From assembly GCF_000743535.1 (NCBI RefSeq), contig NZ_AVCJ01000043.1, positions 95,563 through 159,562 on the forward strand: 64,000 nt of DNA. The letters are read 5' to 3'. Shown in pieces: positions 28,042 to 37,197 of this stretch (positions are counted from its first letter, which is position 1; the number at the start of each line of letters is the position of its first letter). The DNA comes from Arenimonas donghaensis DSM 18148 = HO3-R19 (GTDB lineage: Bacteria > Pseudomonadota > Gammaproteobacteria > Xanthomonadales > Xanthomonadaceae). The notes under the pieces were generated by a model. That model had not been told where the DNA came from, searched no databases, and saw nothing but the letters and a program-made list of their open reading frames with translations. The position numbers and the translations under genes are program-made.

Positions 28042-28913
28042 CGCCATAGCTTACGGGCCAACGTCAGCGGCAGGTGCAGCCACAGCGCCAGGAACAGCAG
28101 CGGCTGCAACCACATCGGCGTCTGTTGCGCCTCGAACTTGCGGAAATAGCGCCACATGCCCCGGTGTTTCTGCCATTCCACCCAGGCCGGGCGGCGGCGA
28201 CTGGACACGCCGCGCAGGTGGGTGACGGCCAGGTCGTTCACCACCAGCACCTCGTAACCGGCCTGGCGCACGCGGCGGCACAGGTCCAGGTCCTCGGCGT
28301 GCAGGCGGTAGCCGTCGTCGAACCCACCGATGCGCACGAACAGCACCGCCGGCAGGAACATCAGCGCGCCCGACACCGCGTCCACCGGCTGCACGTCCTG
28401 CCCGGGGTCGCGACCCATGAACAGGTTGTCGCGACGGCCGAACGAAAAAAGCTGCTCGCGCAGCGAGGGATCGCTGCGGCGCGAGGCAGGGTCCGGCACG
28501 CCGGTTTCGTCGCGGTGCTCGACGCCCAGCAGGCCGGCACCGGCGCGCGCCATCGCGACTTCGGCGAGGCGGGCCAGGGTGTCGCGTTCGACGAAGGCAT
28601 CGGGATTGACGAAGGCGATCCAGGGCTGGGCGATGGCGGTCGCGCCCTGGTTGCAGGCGGCGGCGAAGCCGCGGTTGTCGTCGTTGCGCACCAGGCCGAT
28701 GCGTGGGTCGCGGGCGGCGAGGCGCTCGACGATCGCGCAGGTGTCGTCGCCCGAGGCGTTGTCCACCACCATGATGCGCATCACCTGCCGGGCCGCCAGC
28801 AGCGCTGACAGGCAGCGCTCGATGGTGCTGGCACTGGCATGGGTCACCACCACCACGCCGACGTCGCGGGCACCGAAATCCAGCGCGCCCTGGGGTACGG
28901 TGCGCTGGCTCAC
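28038..28913 (-). CDS. Family 2 glycosyltransferase
   Basis: 291 residues from a GTG (28911-28913) overlapping the methyltransferase stop as GTGA. GT-A fold motifs are VGVVVVTHASASTIERC, IMVVDNASGDDT, NRGFAAACNQGA, the metal-site-like NPDAFVERD near residue 90, and LHAEDLDLCRRVRQAGY near 220. The C-terminus has a hydrophobic segment (LQPLLFLALWLHLPL) that may tether it to the membrane. Resembles rhamnosyltransferase-type GT2 enzymes of O-antigen assembly; donor and acceptor unknown. Confidence 0.88.
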   Translation of the reverse strand: MSQRTVPQGALDFGARDVGVVVVTHASASTIERCLSALLAARQVMRIMVVDNASGDDTCAIVERLAARDPRIGLVRNDDNRGFAAACNQGATAIAQPWIAFVNPDAFVERDTLARLAEVAMARAGAGLLGVEHRDETGVPDPASRRSDPSLREQLFSFGRRDNLFMGRDPGQDVQPVDAVSGALMFLPAVLFVRIGGFDDGYRLHAEDLDLCRRVRQAGYEVLVVNDLAVTHLRGVSSRRRPAWVEWQKHRGMWRYFRKFEAQQTPMWLQPLLFLALWLHLPLTLARKLWR

Positions 28914-29749
28914 GGGTCGCCCCGCAGTCGGGCCAGCTCGCCCTCGAGGTGGGCGATGTGGGCGGCGGCGGCGCGGTTGCGGCGCACTTCGTCGCGGTAG
29001 TCGGCGTACACGCTTTCGGCCAGGTCGCCGTGCAGGGATAGCGCCGGCAGGGCCGCCAGGACTTGCGGCTCGCGGGCGCAGGCGGCGACCAGGTACATCG
29101 GTTCGTAGGCCAGGCCGGGCCGCAGGCCTTCCGGGGTGGCGGTGCTGGCGTCGGCCGCGCCGCGCCCGGCCAGGTCCCACAACACCGACTGGAACAGCAG
29201 CTTCTGCCCGAACAGGCGACGCGCCGGGAATCGCGCCGCCAGCAGGGCCTCGAACTCGTCTCGGTAGAGCTCGCGCACGTGGTGCGGGTTCACTTCGCCG
29301 GTGAGGTCGGTGTACACGCGCTTGTCGGGCGTGGACACCAGCAGCAGGCCGCCGGGGGCCAGCAGGCGGGCAAAGCCGTCGAGCAGCCGCTCCTGGGCCT
29401 GCACGTGCTCGAGGGTTTCGAAACTCAGGATCAGGTCGAAGCTGGCGTCGGCCAGGTGGTCCAGGGCGGTGGCATCGGCCTGTTCGAAAGCCAGGCCGGG
29501 CACGCCGGCATAACGCGCCCGGGCATGCCCGACGGCACCGGCGTCCAGGTCCAGGCCCAGCACCTGGCCGCCGGCATGGGCCATCAGGGCGCTGCCGTAG
29601 CCTTCCCCGCAGGCCGCGTCGAGCACGCGCCGGCCGGCGGCCAGCGGGCGCGCCAGGGCGTAGCGGTGCCAGTGTTCGTAGGCGATCTCGAGGCCGCGCT
29701 CGGGCGTGTAGCGCTCGCCGGTGAACGGCAGGACGGGGTGTTCGGACAT
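28910..29749 (-). CDS. Class I SAM-dependent methyltransferase
   Basis: 279 residues. N-terminal LPFTGERYTPERG motif and then VLDAACGEGYGSALMA (SAM motif I, about 42-57), LGLDLDAGAV, FDLILSFETLEHV and LLAPGGLLLVSTPDK. The C-terminal 30 residues form a charged helix (coiled-coil-like). Proteins with this GERYTPE opening are frequent in LPS/O-antigen clusters. With Wzm/Wzt next door it could methylate or cap a glycan chain; that is inference. The stop overlaps the next gene (GTGA). Confidence 0.87.
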   Translation of the reverse strand: MSEHPVLPFTGERYTPERGLEIAYEHWHRYALARPLAAGRRVLDAACGEGYGSALMAHAGGQVLGLDLDAGAVGHARARYAGVPGLAFEQADATALDHLADASFDLILSFETLEHVQAQERLLDGFARLLAPGGLLLVSTPDKRVYTDLTGEVNPHHVRELYRDEFEALLAARFPARRLFGQKLLFQSVLWDLAGRGAADASTATPEGLRPGLAYEPMYLVAACAREPQVLAALPALSLHGDLAESVYADYRDEVRRNRAAAAHIAHLEGELARLRGDP

Positions 29750-29758
29750 GGGCAGATG

Positions 29759-30616
29759 CTAGCCGAACAGGTCGCGCTGCGGGCCTGAACGCGCGAGTTT
29801 TTCCAGGTTCTCCTGCAGGCGCTGCCGGTGCGGACGCAGCGGGTCGGCCATGATGAACCGGGCCACGCGTTCGTTGTAATCGGGCCAGCGCGCCAGCAGC
29901 CGGGCCAGGTTGTCGCCGTTGGGGGCGATGTCCAGTGGTCCGAAGGACGCGTTGCCCTGGTGCACCACGTAAGCGGTTTCGCACAGCACGTTGCGCCAGC
30001 CCATGGCGGCGGCGCGCAGGCAGAAGTCGTTTTCCTCGCCATAACCCAGGCCGAAGGTGGCCGCGTCGAAGCCGCCCAGCTGGCGCAGCGCGGCGCGCCG
30101 GACGTACATGCAAAAGCCCACGGCCGTGGGCAGTTCGGCCAGGTCCGGCTCCAGGGTCATCGCAGCGGCTTCGGCCACGCTGTCGGGGTGTTCGGGCACC
30201 GGGTTGGCTTCGCAGAAACGCGGGAAACTGCAGATCTCCGCATTGTTGGACCAGGGCGTGACGGTGGCGATGCGCGGGTCGCGGTCGGCGCAGCGGGCGA
30301 TCTGCTGCAGCCAGCCGGGCGTGGCGATGGTGTCTGAATTGAGCAACACCAGGTCGGCATCGCCAGTCTCTGCGAAGGCGGCATTGCAGTTGGCGGGGAA
30401 GCCCAGGTTCTGCTCGCGCAGGACATAGCGGGCGTCCAGGGCGCTGCGATAGCACCAGCCGCGCACCATGGGGCTGATGCGCGGGTCGGTGGACGCGTCG
30501 TCGGCCAGCAGCACCTTGCTGCCGGCCGGCAGCGTACGGTCGAGCGAGGCCAGGCAGGCATCCACGGCCTCGAAGGCGTTGTGGATGGGCACGATGACGG
30601 TCGGCAGCGGGCTCAT
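29759..30616 (-). CDS. Family 2 glycosyltransferase
   Basis: 285 residues from the ATG at 30614-30616, which overlaps the wzt stop (ATGA); a GTG four codons upstream is open but less likely. GT-A motifs are TVIVPIHNAFEAVDACLAS, LLADDASTDPRI, LGFPANCNAAF, VLLNSDTIATPGW (acidic site near 95) and GLGYGEENDFCLRAAAMGW (acceptor/base region near 195). It follows the ABC exporter ATPase and precedes the methyltransferase, so a role in building the exported glycan is likely. Specificity unknown. Confidence 0.88.
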   Translation of the reverse strand: MSPLPTVIVPIHNAFEAVDACLASLDRTLPAGSKVLLADDASTDPRISPMVRGWCYRSALDARYVLREQNLGFPANCNAAFAETGDADLVLLNSDTIATPGWLQQIARCADRDPRIATVTPWSNNAEICSFPRFCEANPVPEHPDSVAEAAAMTLEPDLAELPTAVGFCMYVRRAALRQLGGFDAATFGLGYGEENDFCLRAAAMGWRNVLCETAYVVHQGNASFGPLDIAPNGDNLARLLARWPDYNERVARFIMADPLRPHRQRLQENLEKLARSGPQRDLFG

Positions 30617-31803
30617 GGCCTGCCCCACCGGTGCTGCAACCGCACCAGGCCGAATTCGCGGGACTCGCCGCGGACCACCACTTCGCGCTCGCGCTGGTCG
30701 AACAGGCGCAGGCCTTCGGCGTCCAGGGCCACGGCGCGCAGACGGTAGCGGCCGGGCAGCAGCGGCAATGCATCGAAATCCACATGGAAGGCGAAGTGCC
30801 CGTCACCCAGCGGCTCCGGCGCGACGGCGTCCATTTCCGAACTGACGCCGTAGACCGGCGTGCCGTCGGCGTGCAGCCAGCCCAGCATCGCCACCGGCGC
30901 ACGGCCGTCGCGGCTGTGCAGCACCAGGTCGCAGGCCAGGCCGGCGCCCTGCCCCAGCGTCACCGCCTCGTGGGAGTCGTCGCCCTGCAGACGGAACGAC
31001 TGCAGGCTGATTTCGCCCGGCAGGCGCGGCTGCACGGCGGTTTCGCTGGCGACCTCGCCGGCGGATTTTTCCGCCTGCGCCGCTTCATAGGCCTGGCTGA
31101 CGTCGAAAACGTCGCCCAGCGCCCGGACCTTGCCGTCCTGCAGCCACAGCGCGCGCCGGCACAGCTTGCGCACGTGGTAGAGCGAGTGCGACACCAGCAG
31201 CAAGGTGCCGCCGCTGGCCAGGTAGTCGTCGAGCCAGCGGATGCATTTGCGCTGGAAGGCCTCGTCGCCGACGGCCAGCACCTCGTCGGTGATCAGCAGC
31301 GCCGGCCGCACCGCGGCGATGACCGCGAAGCCCAGGCGCACGACCATGCCCGACGAGTAGTGCTTCACCGGCTCGTCCAGGTAATCGCCGATGTCGGCGA
31401 AGGCTTCGATTTCGGGAAGTTTCCCGGCCAGGGCGCGGGCATCCAGGCCATGCAGGGCGGCCGCCAGTCGCACGTTGTCGCGGCCGCTGAGTTCGGGATG
31501 GAATCCGGCGCCCAGCTCCAGCAGCGCGCCGACCGGGCCACGCGTGCGCACCGTGCCCGCGGTCGGCGTCAGCACGCCGGTGACCAGCTTGAGCAGGGTG
31601 GACTTGCCGGCGCCGTTCTCGCCGATGATCGCCAGCGATTCACCGGGCTGCACGCTGAAGGCGACATCCTCGAGCACGCTGGCATGCCGACGCGCCGGAC
31701 GGCCGCGCACCACGTCCCACAGCGCCGCCAGGCGGTCGCCGCGGTGGCCCAGCACCGGGTAGCGCTTGCACAGGCCGCGGACGTCGACCAGCGGCGTGCT
31801 CAC
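30613..31803 (-). CDS. wzt: O-antigen/polysaccharide ABC exporter ATPase with carbohydrate-binding C-terminus
   Basis: 396 residues from a GTG (31801-31803) overlapping the wzm stop as GTGA. The ATPase domain (about 1-245) has Walker A GENGAGKST, signature HYSSGM, Walker B LLITDEVLAVGDE and H-loop LVSHS. The C-terminal domain (about 265-396) is a beta-rich Wzt_C-like module. In E. coli O9a this module recognises the capped end of the O-polysaccharide and so couples chain termination to export. The neighbouring methyltransferase would fit as the capping enzyme. Confidence 0.92.
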   Translation of the reverse strand: MSTPLVDVRGLCKRYPVLGHRGDRLAALWDVVRGRPARRHASVLEDVAFSVQPGESLAIIGENGAGKSTLLKLVTGVLTPTAGTVRTRGPVGALLELGAGFHPELSGRDNVRLAAALHGLDARALAGKLPEIEAFADIGDYLDEPVKHYSSGMVVRLGFAVIAAVRPALLITDEVLAVGDEAFQRKCIRWLDDYLASGGTLLLVSHSLYHVRKLCRRALWLQDGKVRALGDVFDVSQAYEAAQAEKSAGEVASETAVQPRLPGEISLQSFRLQGDDSHEAVTLGQGAGLACDLVLHSRDGRAPVAMLGWLHADGTPVYGVSSEMDAVAPEPLGDGHFAFHVDFDALPLLPGRYRLRAVALDAEGLRLFDQREREVVVRGESREFGLVRLQHRWGRP

Positions 31804-32573
31804 AGGAAGTCCTCGAGGTGGGCGCGGCTGCGGCGCAACAGCCACTGCGCCAGCACCAGCAGTAGTCCGGCGAACGCGGCGCAAACGGCCAGCGACTGCC
31901 AGTCCACGAGTCCGCCTGAAAGGCCGGCGCGAATGCTTTCCACCGGCACCGTCATCGGGTTGAGCACCAGCCAGGGCGAAACTTCGGCCGGTAGCAGCGC
32001 GCGGTCGTAAAGGATCGGCGTGAGGAAAAACCCGAGCACCAGCAGCTGGCCGGTGAGCGCGGCGATGTCGCGCAGGAACACCTGCAGCACCGCCAGCAGC
32101 CTGGCCAGCGCCAGGGCCAGCACCGCGACCACGCCCAGCCCGGCGGCCAGGGCCGGCAGGCCGGTCCAGTCCAGCGGCACGCCCCATATCCACAGCGCCA
32201 GCAGCACGGCGGCGAAGCCAGCCAGCTCGATCAACGCGGCGGCGGCGACCCGGGTGTCCACGTAAAGACCATGCGGCACGGTGACCTTGCCGATCAGCGC
32301 GGCGTTGTCGGTCAGCGCCACGACGCCGCGGTTGACGGCATTGGCCAGCAGGTTCCAGGGCCACAGGCCCAGCGCCAGGAACGCCGCGTAGGGCAAGTCG
32401 CCGCCGCCCATGGCGCGCGCCGGCAGCAGCGCGCCGAAGACCCAGGCCAGCACCGCCAGCTGCAGCAGCGGCAGCAGCAACAGCCAGGCGGCGCCGAGCA
32501 GGCTGCCGCGATAGCGTTCCTCCAGTTCCCGGCGCAATAGCTCGCGGAAAACGGCGCGGACGGCCGGACCCAT
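31800..32573 (-). CDS. wzm: ABC-2 type polysaccharide exporter permease
   Basis: 257 residues with about six membrane helices and the ABC-2/Wzm opening FRELLRRELEERYRGSLLG, then LALGLWPWNLLANAVNRG and FFLTPILYD. Pairs with the Wzt-type ATPase downstream to move lipid-linked O-antigen (or a similar polymer) across the inner membrane. The ATG at 32571-32573 lies one base after the gspD stop, so it is probably transcribed with the secretion operon. Confidence 0.92.
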   Translation of the reverse strand: MGPAVRAVFRELLRRELEERYRGSLLGAAWLLLLPLLQLAVLAWVFGALLPARAMGGGDLPYAAFLALGLWPWNLLANAVNRGVVALTDNAALIGKVTVPHGLYVDTRVAAAALIELAGFAAVLLALWIWGVPLDWTGLPALAAGLGVVAVLALALARLLAVLQVFLRDIAALTGQLLVLGFFLTPILYDRALLPAEVSPWLVLNPMTVPVESIRAGLSGGLVDWQSLAVCAAFAGLLLVLAQWLLRRSRAHLEDFL

Positions 32574-32574
32574 G

Positions 32575-34758
32575 TCAGCGGCTGTCGTCTTCCCGGCGCA
32601 GCGGATCGAGCGCGCGGAAACGCTCGCCGTATTCGTCGGTCAGGCGACGGGCTTCATTGGGGTCGCGGATGACGCGCGGGGTGACCAGGATGATCACTTC
32701 CGTGCGCAGCGTGTCTTCGGTCTTCTTGCCGAACAGCGCGCCCACCACGGGCAGGCGGCTCAGGCCGGGAACGCCGTCGCTGCCCTTGAGCGAACTGTCG
32801 CGGATCAGGCCGGCGAGCATCACCGTCTCGCCGCTCTGGATCGCGGCTTCGGTGACCAGGCTGCGTTTGTTGATCGGCAGGTTGCCGTTTTCGTCGGCCG
32901 TATCGCCCGGCGAGCTCACTTCCTGGTCGATCTCCATGAACACGGTGCCATCGCGGCTGATTCGCGGGGTCACGGTGAGGATGACGCCGGTATCGAGATA
33001 CTGGACCTGGGTGAAGGTGCCATTGCCGCCGGTACCGTCCCCGACGATCGGATTGAAGCTGGTCGAATTGACGGGGATCTTGGTGCCGACGTCGAGCTTG
33101 GCTTCGGCGTTGTTGCGCACCACGACCGAGGGCGTGGATAGCACGCGTACGTTGGATTGATTGTCCAACGCCGTGATGACCGCCGCCGCGTTGCGCCCCA
33201 GGAAGGTCCAGCCCAGGCCACCATCGCCGGTCACGCTGCCGGCGATGTCGCCCCAGATGTCGCGTCCCACGGCACTGGGCAGGTCGTTTTCGGTAACGGC
33301 CTGTTCGAAGAACCAGTTGACGCCATAGCTGAGCTTGCCGCTGAGCTCGACTTCGACGACCTGCGCTTCGATGTGAACCTGCAGCGGCATCGTGTCCAGG
33401 CGTTCGATGGTGCGCCGGATCGACTCCCACTGCGCGGGCGTGGCGCGCACCAGCAGCGCATTGGATTCCTCGACCGCGCTGACCGACACGTCGTCCGAGG
33501 AACCCACGGCGATGCCGTCGCCGCCGCGGTCGCCGCGGCGTGCGCTGGCGGCCTGCTCGGCGGCCTTGGCGCGCGCGCCCGGGTCGGCGGCGTCGGGCGC
33601 CGGCGTGTTGATCGAGCGAATCTGCACCGGCTCAAGGCCGGGCATCAGCGACGGCGGGCCGCTGGCCTGGCTGCCGCCGGACGCCGAATAGCCACCACCA
33701 AAGACCTGGCTGAGCTGCTCGGCCAGGTCGGTGGCCTTCATGTACAGCACTTCGTAGGTATACAGGCGGGCACCTTCGCCGCCACCGGCATCCAGGCGTT
33801 CGATCCAGGTCTTGGCTTCGCTGAGGTAGCGCGGCTGCGGCGTGATCACCAGCACGGCGTTCTGGCCCTGCAGCGGCATGAAGCGGAACATGCCCGACAC
33901 GGGCGTATTGCCTTCGGCGCCGAACACCGCCTCGAGTTCGGCCACCACCTCGTCCGCTTCCGACGAGAGCAGCGGGAACACGCCGACCGACATGCCCGAC
34001 AGCCAGTCGACGTCGAAGATCTCGACCGTGCGCAGGTAGTTCTGCAGCTCGGCGCGGGTGCCGGCCAGCACGATCAGGTTGCGCGCCGGGTCGGTGCTGA
34101 CCACGGCATTGGGCCGGGCATAGGGTTCGAGCACCTTTTTCATCTCGTTGGCCGAGATGAACTGCAGCGGCACCGCGCGCACCTCGTAACCACGGGCGTC
34201 GGCGACGCCGCCGGTGCGCGGCGACAGGTTGCCGGCCAGGGCCTGGTCGGTGGGCAGCACGTTGTAGCGGCCGTCGAGCCAGACCAGGCGGGCGTTGTTC
34301 CAGCCCAGCACCATCTCCAGCAGGCCCAAGGCCTGGGCGGCATTGACCGGGCGCGGCGTCGCCAGCGTCACCTGGCCTTGCACGCCGGGCGCGATGACGT
34401 AGTTCTGCTGCAGCAGGTCGCCCAGGATCACCTTCACCACCGCGTGCACCGGCTCGCCTTCGAAGTTGAAGGTGGCCTCGCCCGGCATGTCCAGCGCCGG
34501 CGGCGGCGCCGAAGCAACCCGTTCGTTGATCACGCGGCCGCTGCCCGGGGTCAGGCGCGGCGCATAGGGGTCGGGCGCGGCCTCGGCAGACGGGTCGGCA
34601 TCGGCCTCAGGCGCGGTGGCCTCGCGGCTGACCACCGGCACGCCGGCCATCGGGTCGGCGCCGCGGCTGATGACCGGACCGGCGGGCGTGGCGCAGCCGG
34701 CCAGGAAAACCAGCAAGGCCAGCGCGAGCAGGGGAACGGGGCGGAATCGGACTGTCAT
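32575..34758 (-). CDS. gspD: Type II secretion outer-membrane secretin
   Basis: 727 residues. A lipoprotein-type signal (LLVFLAGCATP, Cys near 22) is followed by an acidic/proline-rich linker, the N0 domain (about 90-165), N1-N3 ring domains and the secretin domain, with VPVNSTSFNP-like and LSRLPVVGALFGK blocks and the terminal EVIILVTPRVI. The lipobox suggests self-piloting to the outer membrane, as reported for XpsD-type secretins. Gene order N-D at the end of the operon is the Xanthomonas xps arrangement. Confidence 0.95.
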   Translation of the reverse strand: MTVRFRPVPLLALALLVFLAGCATPAGPVISRGADPMAGVPVVSREATAPEADADPSAEAAPDPYAPRLTPGSGRVINERVASAPPPALDMPGEATFNFEGEPVHAVVKVILGDLLQQNYVIAPGVQGQVTLATPRPVNAAQALGLLEMVLGWNNARLVWLDGRYNVLPTDQALAGNLSPRTGGVADARGYEVRAVPLQFISANEMKKVLEPYARPNAVVSTDPARNLIVLAGTRAELQNYLRTVEIFDVDWLSGMSVGVFPLLSSEADEVVAELEAVFGAEGNTPVSGMFRFMPLQGQNAVLVITPQPRYLSEAKTWIERLDAGGGEGARLYTYEVLYMKATDLAEQLSQVFGGGYSASGGSQASGPPSLMPGLEPVQIRSINTPAPDAADPGARAKAAEQAASARRGDRGGDGIAVGSSDDVSVSAVEESNALLVRATPAQWESIRRTIERLDTMPLQVHIEAQVVEVELSGKLSYGVNWFFEQAVTENDLPSAVGRDIWGDIAGSVTGDGGLGWTFLGRNAAAVITALDNQSNVRVLSTPSVVVRNNAEAKLDVGTKIPVNSTSFNPIVGDGTGGNGTFTQVQYLDTGVILTVTPRISRDGTVFMEIDQEVSSPGDTADENGNLPINKRSLVTEAAIQSGETVMLAGLIRDSSLKGSDGVPGLSRLPVVGALFGKKTEDTLRTEVIILVTPRVIRDPNEARRLTDEYGERFRALDPLRREDDSR

Positions 34759-34762
34759 CTGG

Positions 34763-35494
34763 CTACTCTACCTTCTGGCCTTCGCGTGCGGACTGCTCGC
34801 GCATCTGCGCGCGGCGGGCCTCGATGCGGCGACGGATTGCTTCGACTTGCTGTTCTTCGCTCATGGCCCCGGTCTCCGTGGCCGTCGCCGGACGCGGTTC
34901 CTCGCTGGCGGGCGTACTGGTCGCCACCGGGGCACGGCGGCCGCGACGGCTGCCCTCGGCCTGTGGCGGTGGTGGCACCGCGGCGGTTTGTGAACGGACC
35001 GGGTCGCCGCTGCCGTCGTAGACGCGCAGGTCCAGGCGGCGTTCGCCTTCCGGGCCCTGGAAGACCGCGGCGCGCGGTTCCAGCGACACCAGCCGCCAGG
35101 ACGTGCCTTCGACCAGTTCGCCCTCGCGGACACGTTCATTGCGGCTGCCGTCCGGGCTCTGCAGCATCGCGGCCCGGAACTCGCCGGCCAGCAGCACGCC
35201 GGTCAGGCTGAAGTCGAGCGGCGCGTCCTGGTCGCCGGATTCCGACACCGCGGCCGGACGCCGGCTCGGGATCAGCAAGGGCCGCTGGGCAACCTCGGCG
35301 TACTGGCTGGGCGGACCCAGGCGCGGGCCGGTCTCGGCCAGTTCGACCCGTGGCAGCGCCGGCGCCAGCGCCGGGTCGTCGGGATGCGGGCCGAAGTTGG
35401 CGCCCAGGCCGGCGACCGCCAGCAGCAACAGGGCCAGGGCCCAGGCCGCCAGCGCGGCGGGCAGCACGTTCACCGGGCGCAGGGACTCAAGCAC
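34763..35494 (-). CDS. gspN: Type II secretion protein N (XpsN type, GspC-like)
   Basis: 243 residues from a GTG (35492-35494). One membrane segment near 10-32, a Pro/Ala-rich linker, then an HR-like beta domain (LDFSLTGVLLAGEFRAAML to about 160) as in GspC. The C-terminal 80 residues are Arg/Glu-rich, ending in a predicted helix. In Xanthomonas, XpsN takes the place of GspC and links the inner-membrane platform (L, M) to the secretin; no separate gspC is seen here. It overlaps gspM by 8 bases. Confidence 0.82.
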   Translation of the reverse strand: MLESLRPVNVLPAALAAWALALLLLAVAGLGANFGPHPDDPALAPALPRVELAETGPRLGPPSQYAEVAQRPLLIPSRRPAAVSESGDQDAPLDFSLTGVLLAGEFRAAMLQSPDGSRNERVREGELVEGTSWRLVSLEPRAAVFQGPEGERRLDLRVYDGSGDPVRSQTAAVPPPPQAEGSRRGRRAPVATSTPASEEPRPATATETGAMSEEQQVEAIRRRIEARRAQMREQSAREGQKVE

Positions 35495-36080
35495 CGGGCA
35501 CCCCCGGCACTTCGAGCAGGTAGCCGTAGAGGTTGAAGTTCACGTCCACCGCACCCGACTCCTGGACGGCGCCCAGATAGCTGGCACGCGAGAGCAGGTC
35601 GAGGTTGTCGACGAACAGCTGCGGGCTGCCACTTTCGAGCTCATGCAGCACGGCCGCCAGCTCGGGCATGCCGCAGCGCAGACGCACCTGCACGGTGGCG
35701 CGGACGAAGGGCTCGTCGCTGCGACCCTCGGTGGGCGTGCGGGCGGTGATCTGGCAGCGCGAGGACTGCTGGCTGGCCTGGGACACCACGGCTTCGAGCC
35801 GCTGCACCAGCGCCGCCGTCGCCAGCTGGCGGTTGGCTTCGGGCAGGTAGGCGGTATTGCCCGCTTCGAAGGCGCGCACGCGCTGGAGTTCGGCTTCCAG
35901 CGCCGGGCGCTGGGCGATTTCCATGCGCAGCGCCAGTTGTTCATCACGCAGGCGGGTGATTTCGCCGCCCATGGCCATCATCGGCGCGGTGAACCACCAA
36001 TGCACCAGGACGAAGTAGGCCAGCGCGGCCAGGGCCACGCCGGCCAGCAGCCAGCGGGCGCGGTCAGCGGACGGTGCCAT
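35487..36080 (-). CDS. gspM: Type II secretion protein M
   Basis: 197 residues from the ATG at 36078-36080 (17-base overlap with gspL); the frame stays open eight more codons upstream. One N-terminal membrane segment (about 10-30), a coiled stretch (ITRLRDEQLALRMEIAQR), and a ferredoxin-like periplasmic domain with VQVRLRCGMPELAAVLHELE and LFVDNLDLLSR. Part of the inner-membrane platform with GspL and GspF. Called by topology, size and operon place. Confidence 0.87.
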   Translation of the reverse strand: MAPSADRARWLLAGVALAALAYFVLVHWWFTAPMMAMGGEITRLRDEQLALRMEIAQRPALEAELQRVRAFEAGNTAYLPEANRQLATAALVQRLEAVVSQASQQSSRCQITARTPTEGRSDEPFVRATVQVRLRCGMPELAAVLHELESGSPQLFVDNLDLLSRASYLGAVQESGAVDVNFNLYGYLLEVPGVPGA

Positions 36081-37197
36081 CGGCGACCTCCGTCGGCCCG
36101 GCAACGATCCGGGCGGTGAGCGTGAAACGATCGCGCCCGCTGCGCGGATCGGCCTGCACCGCGCCGGTGAGGGCGGGTTCGGCCACGATCGGCGACGCCT
36201 GCAGCAGGCCCACCAGGGCCGGCGCGGCGCGACTCTGGCCGACCATCACGATCTTGCCGTCGTCGATGGTCAGCTTGTCCACCGAGGTGTCGTCGGGGAC
36301 GCGGCGGGTGAGCTCGTCCAACACTTCGAGCATCGTCGGCCTGGCCGCGCGGCGCGTGGCCAGGAAATTGGCGGCCTCGACCTTGGCTACCAGCTGGTTG
36401 CGGGCCATGCGCGCCTGGCGTACCTCGGCATTGGCCTGGGCGACTTCGGCGCGCAGCTCGGCCAGGGCCTGGCTGCGGTTGTAGCGCACCAGCCCCAGGG
36501 CCAGGACCAGGGCCACCAGCGCGATGCCGGCCAGGGCCAGGTTGAGGCGGCGCGAGGGGTCGGCGCGACGGGCGCGCTGGGTGTGCGCCAACAGGTTGAT
36601 GCCCAGCCCGCGACCGTCGGCATCACGCACGTCGGCACCGGCCAGGCGCGCGGCCAGCGGGCCGATGGCCTGCAGCTCCGCCTCCAGGCGTGCGCGCGGC
36701 AGCACCAGCAGTTCGACCCGCAGCGCCTGGCCGCCGGCATCACGGCCCAGCACCCGGCCTTCGAAGCTCACCTGGTCGGCGGTGAACGGGGTCTGGCGAT
36801 CGATTTCGTGCACGAGTACGTCGCGAAGGCGTGCTTCGGCGGCCACCGGCAGGCTGAGCGTGCGGCGCAGCACGGCGCTGGCCGGCAACATCAGCCATGC
36901 CGGCGCCGGGGAGTCGGCCAGGCGGCGGGCCATGGCATCCCGGACGTCGGGGTCGGACAAGGGGACCTCGCCCAGCGGGCGCTCGCCGGCGGCGTCGGCG
37001 ACGGCCACGCGCAGCTGGTCGCCGTCGCGATCGAGCAGCAATCGGCTGGCATCGCCTTGCACGAGCGGTTTGAGCGCCGGCGGCAGCACGCCCTGCCACG
37101 CCGCGGCCGCCTCGCGGCCCCAGGCCGGCAGCGGCGTGCGCGCCAGTCGCAGGCGCAGGGTTTCCAGCGATGTGGTGAATTTGTCGACAGCAGGCAT
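36064..37197 (-). CDS. gspL: Type II secretion protein L
   Basis: 377 residues. An actin-like cytoplasmic part (about 30-215, with LPASAVLRRTLSLPVA and VLVHEIDRQTPF) recruits GspE; one membrane segment near 222-240; then a coiled stretch (ALAELRAEVAQANAEVRQ) and a small PilN-like periplasmic domain. The PilN/GspL-type LVHEIDRQTPF block is diagnostic. The ATG shares a base with the gspK stop (TGATG). Confidence 0.9.
   Translation of the reverse strand: MPAVDKFTTSLETLRLRLARTPLPAWGREAAAAWQGVLPPALKPLVQGDASRLLLDRDGDQLRVAVADAAGERPLGEVPLSDPDVRDAMARRLADSPAPAWLMLPASAVLRRTLSLPVAAEARLRDVLVHEIDRQTPFTADQVSFEGRVLGRDAGGQALRVELLVLPRARLEAELQAIGPLAARLAGADVRDADGRGLGINLLAHTQRARRADPSRRLNLALAGIALVALVLALGLVRYNRSQALAELRAEVAQANAEVRQARMARNQLVAKVEAANFLATRRAARPTMLEVLDELTRRVPDDTSVDKLTIDDGKIVMVGQSRAAPALVGLLQASPIVAEPALTGAVQADPRSGRDRFTLTARIVAGPTEVADGTVR

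Noticed and set aside
28038..30902. 954-codon minus-strand open frame
   Set aside because: Only its last 291 codons are the GT2 gene; upstream it runs out of frame through the methyltransferase, second GT2 and wzt genes, all of which have clear products in other frames.
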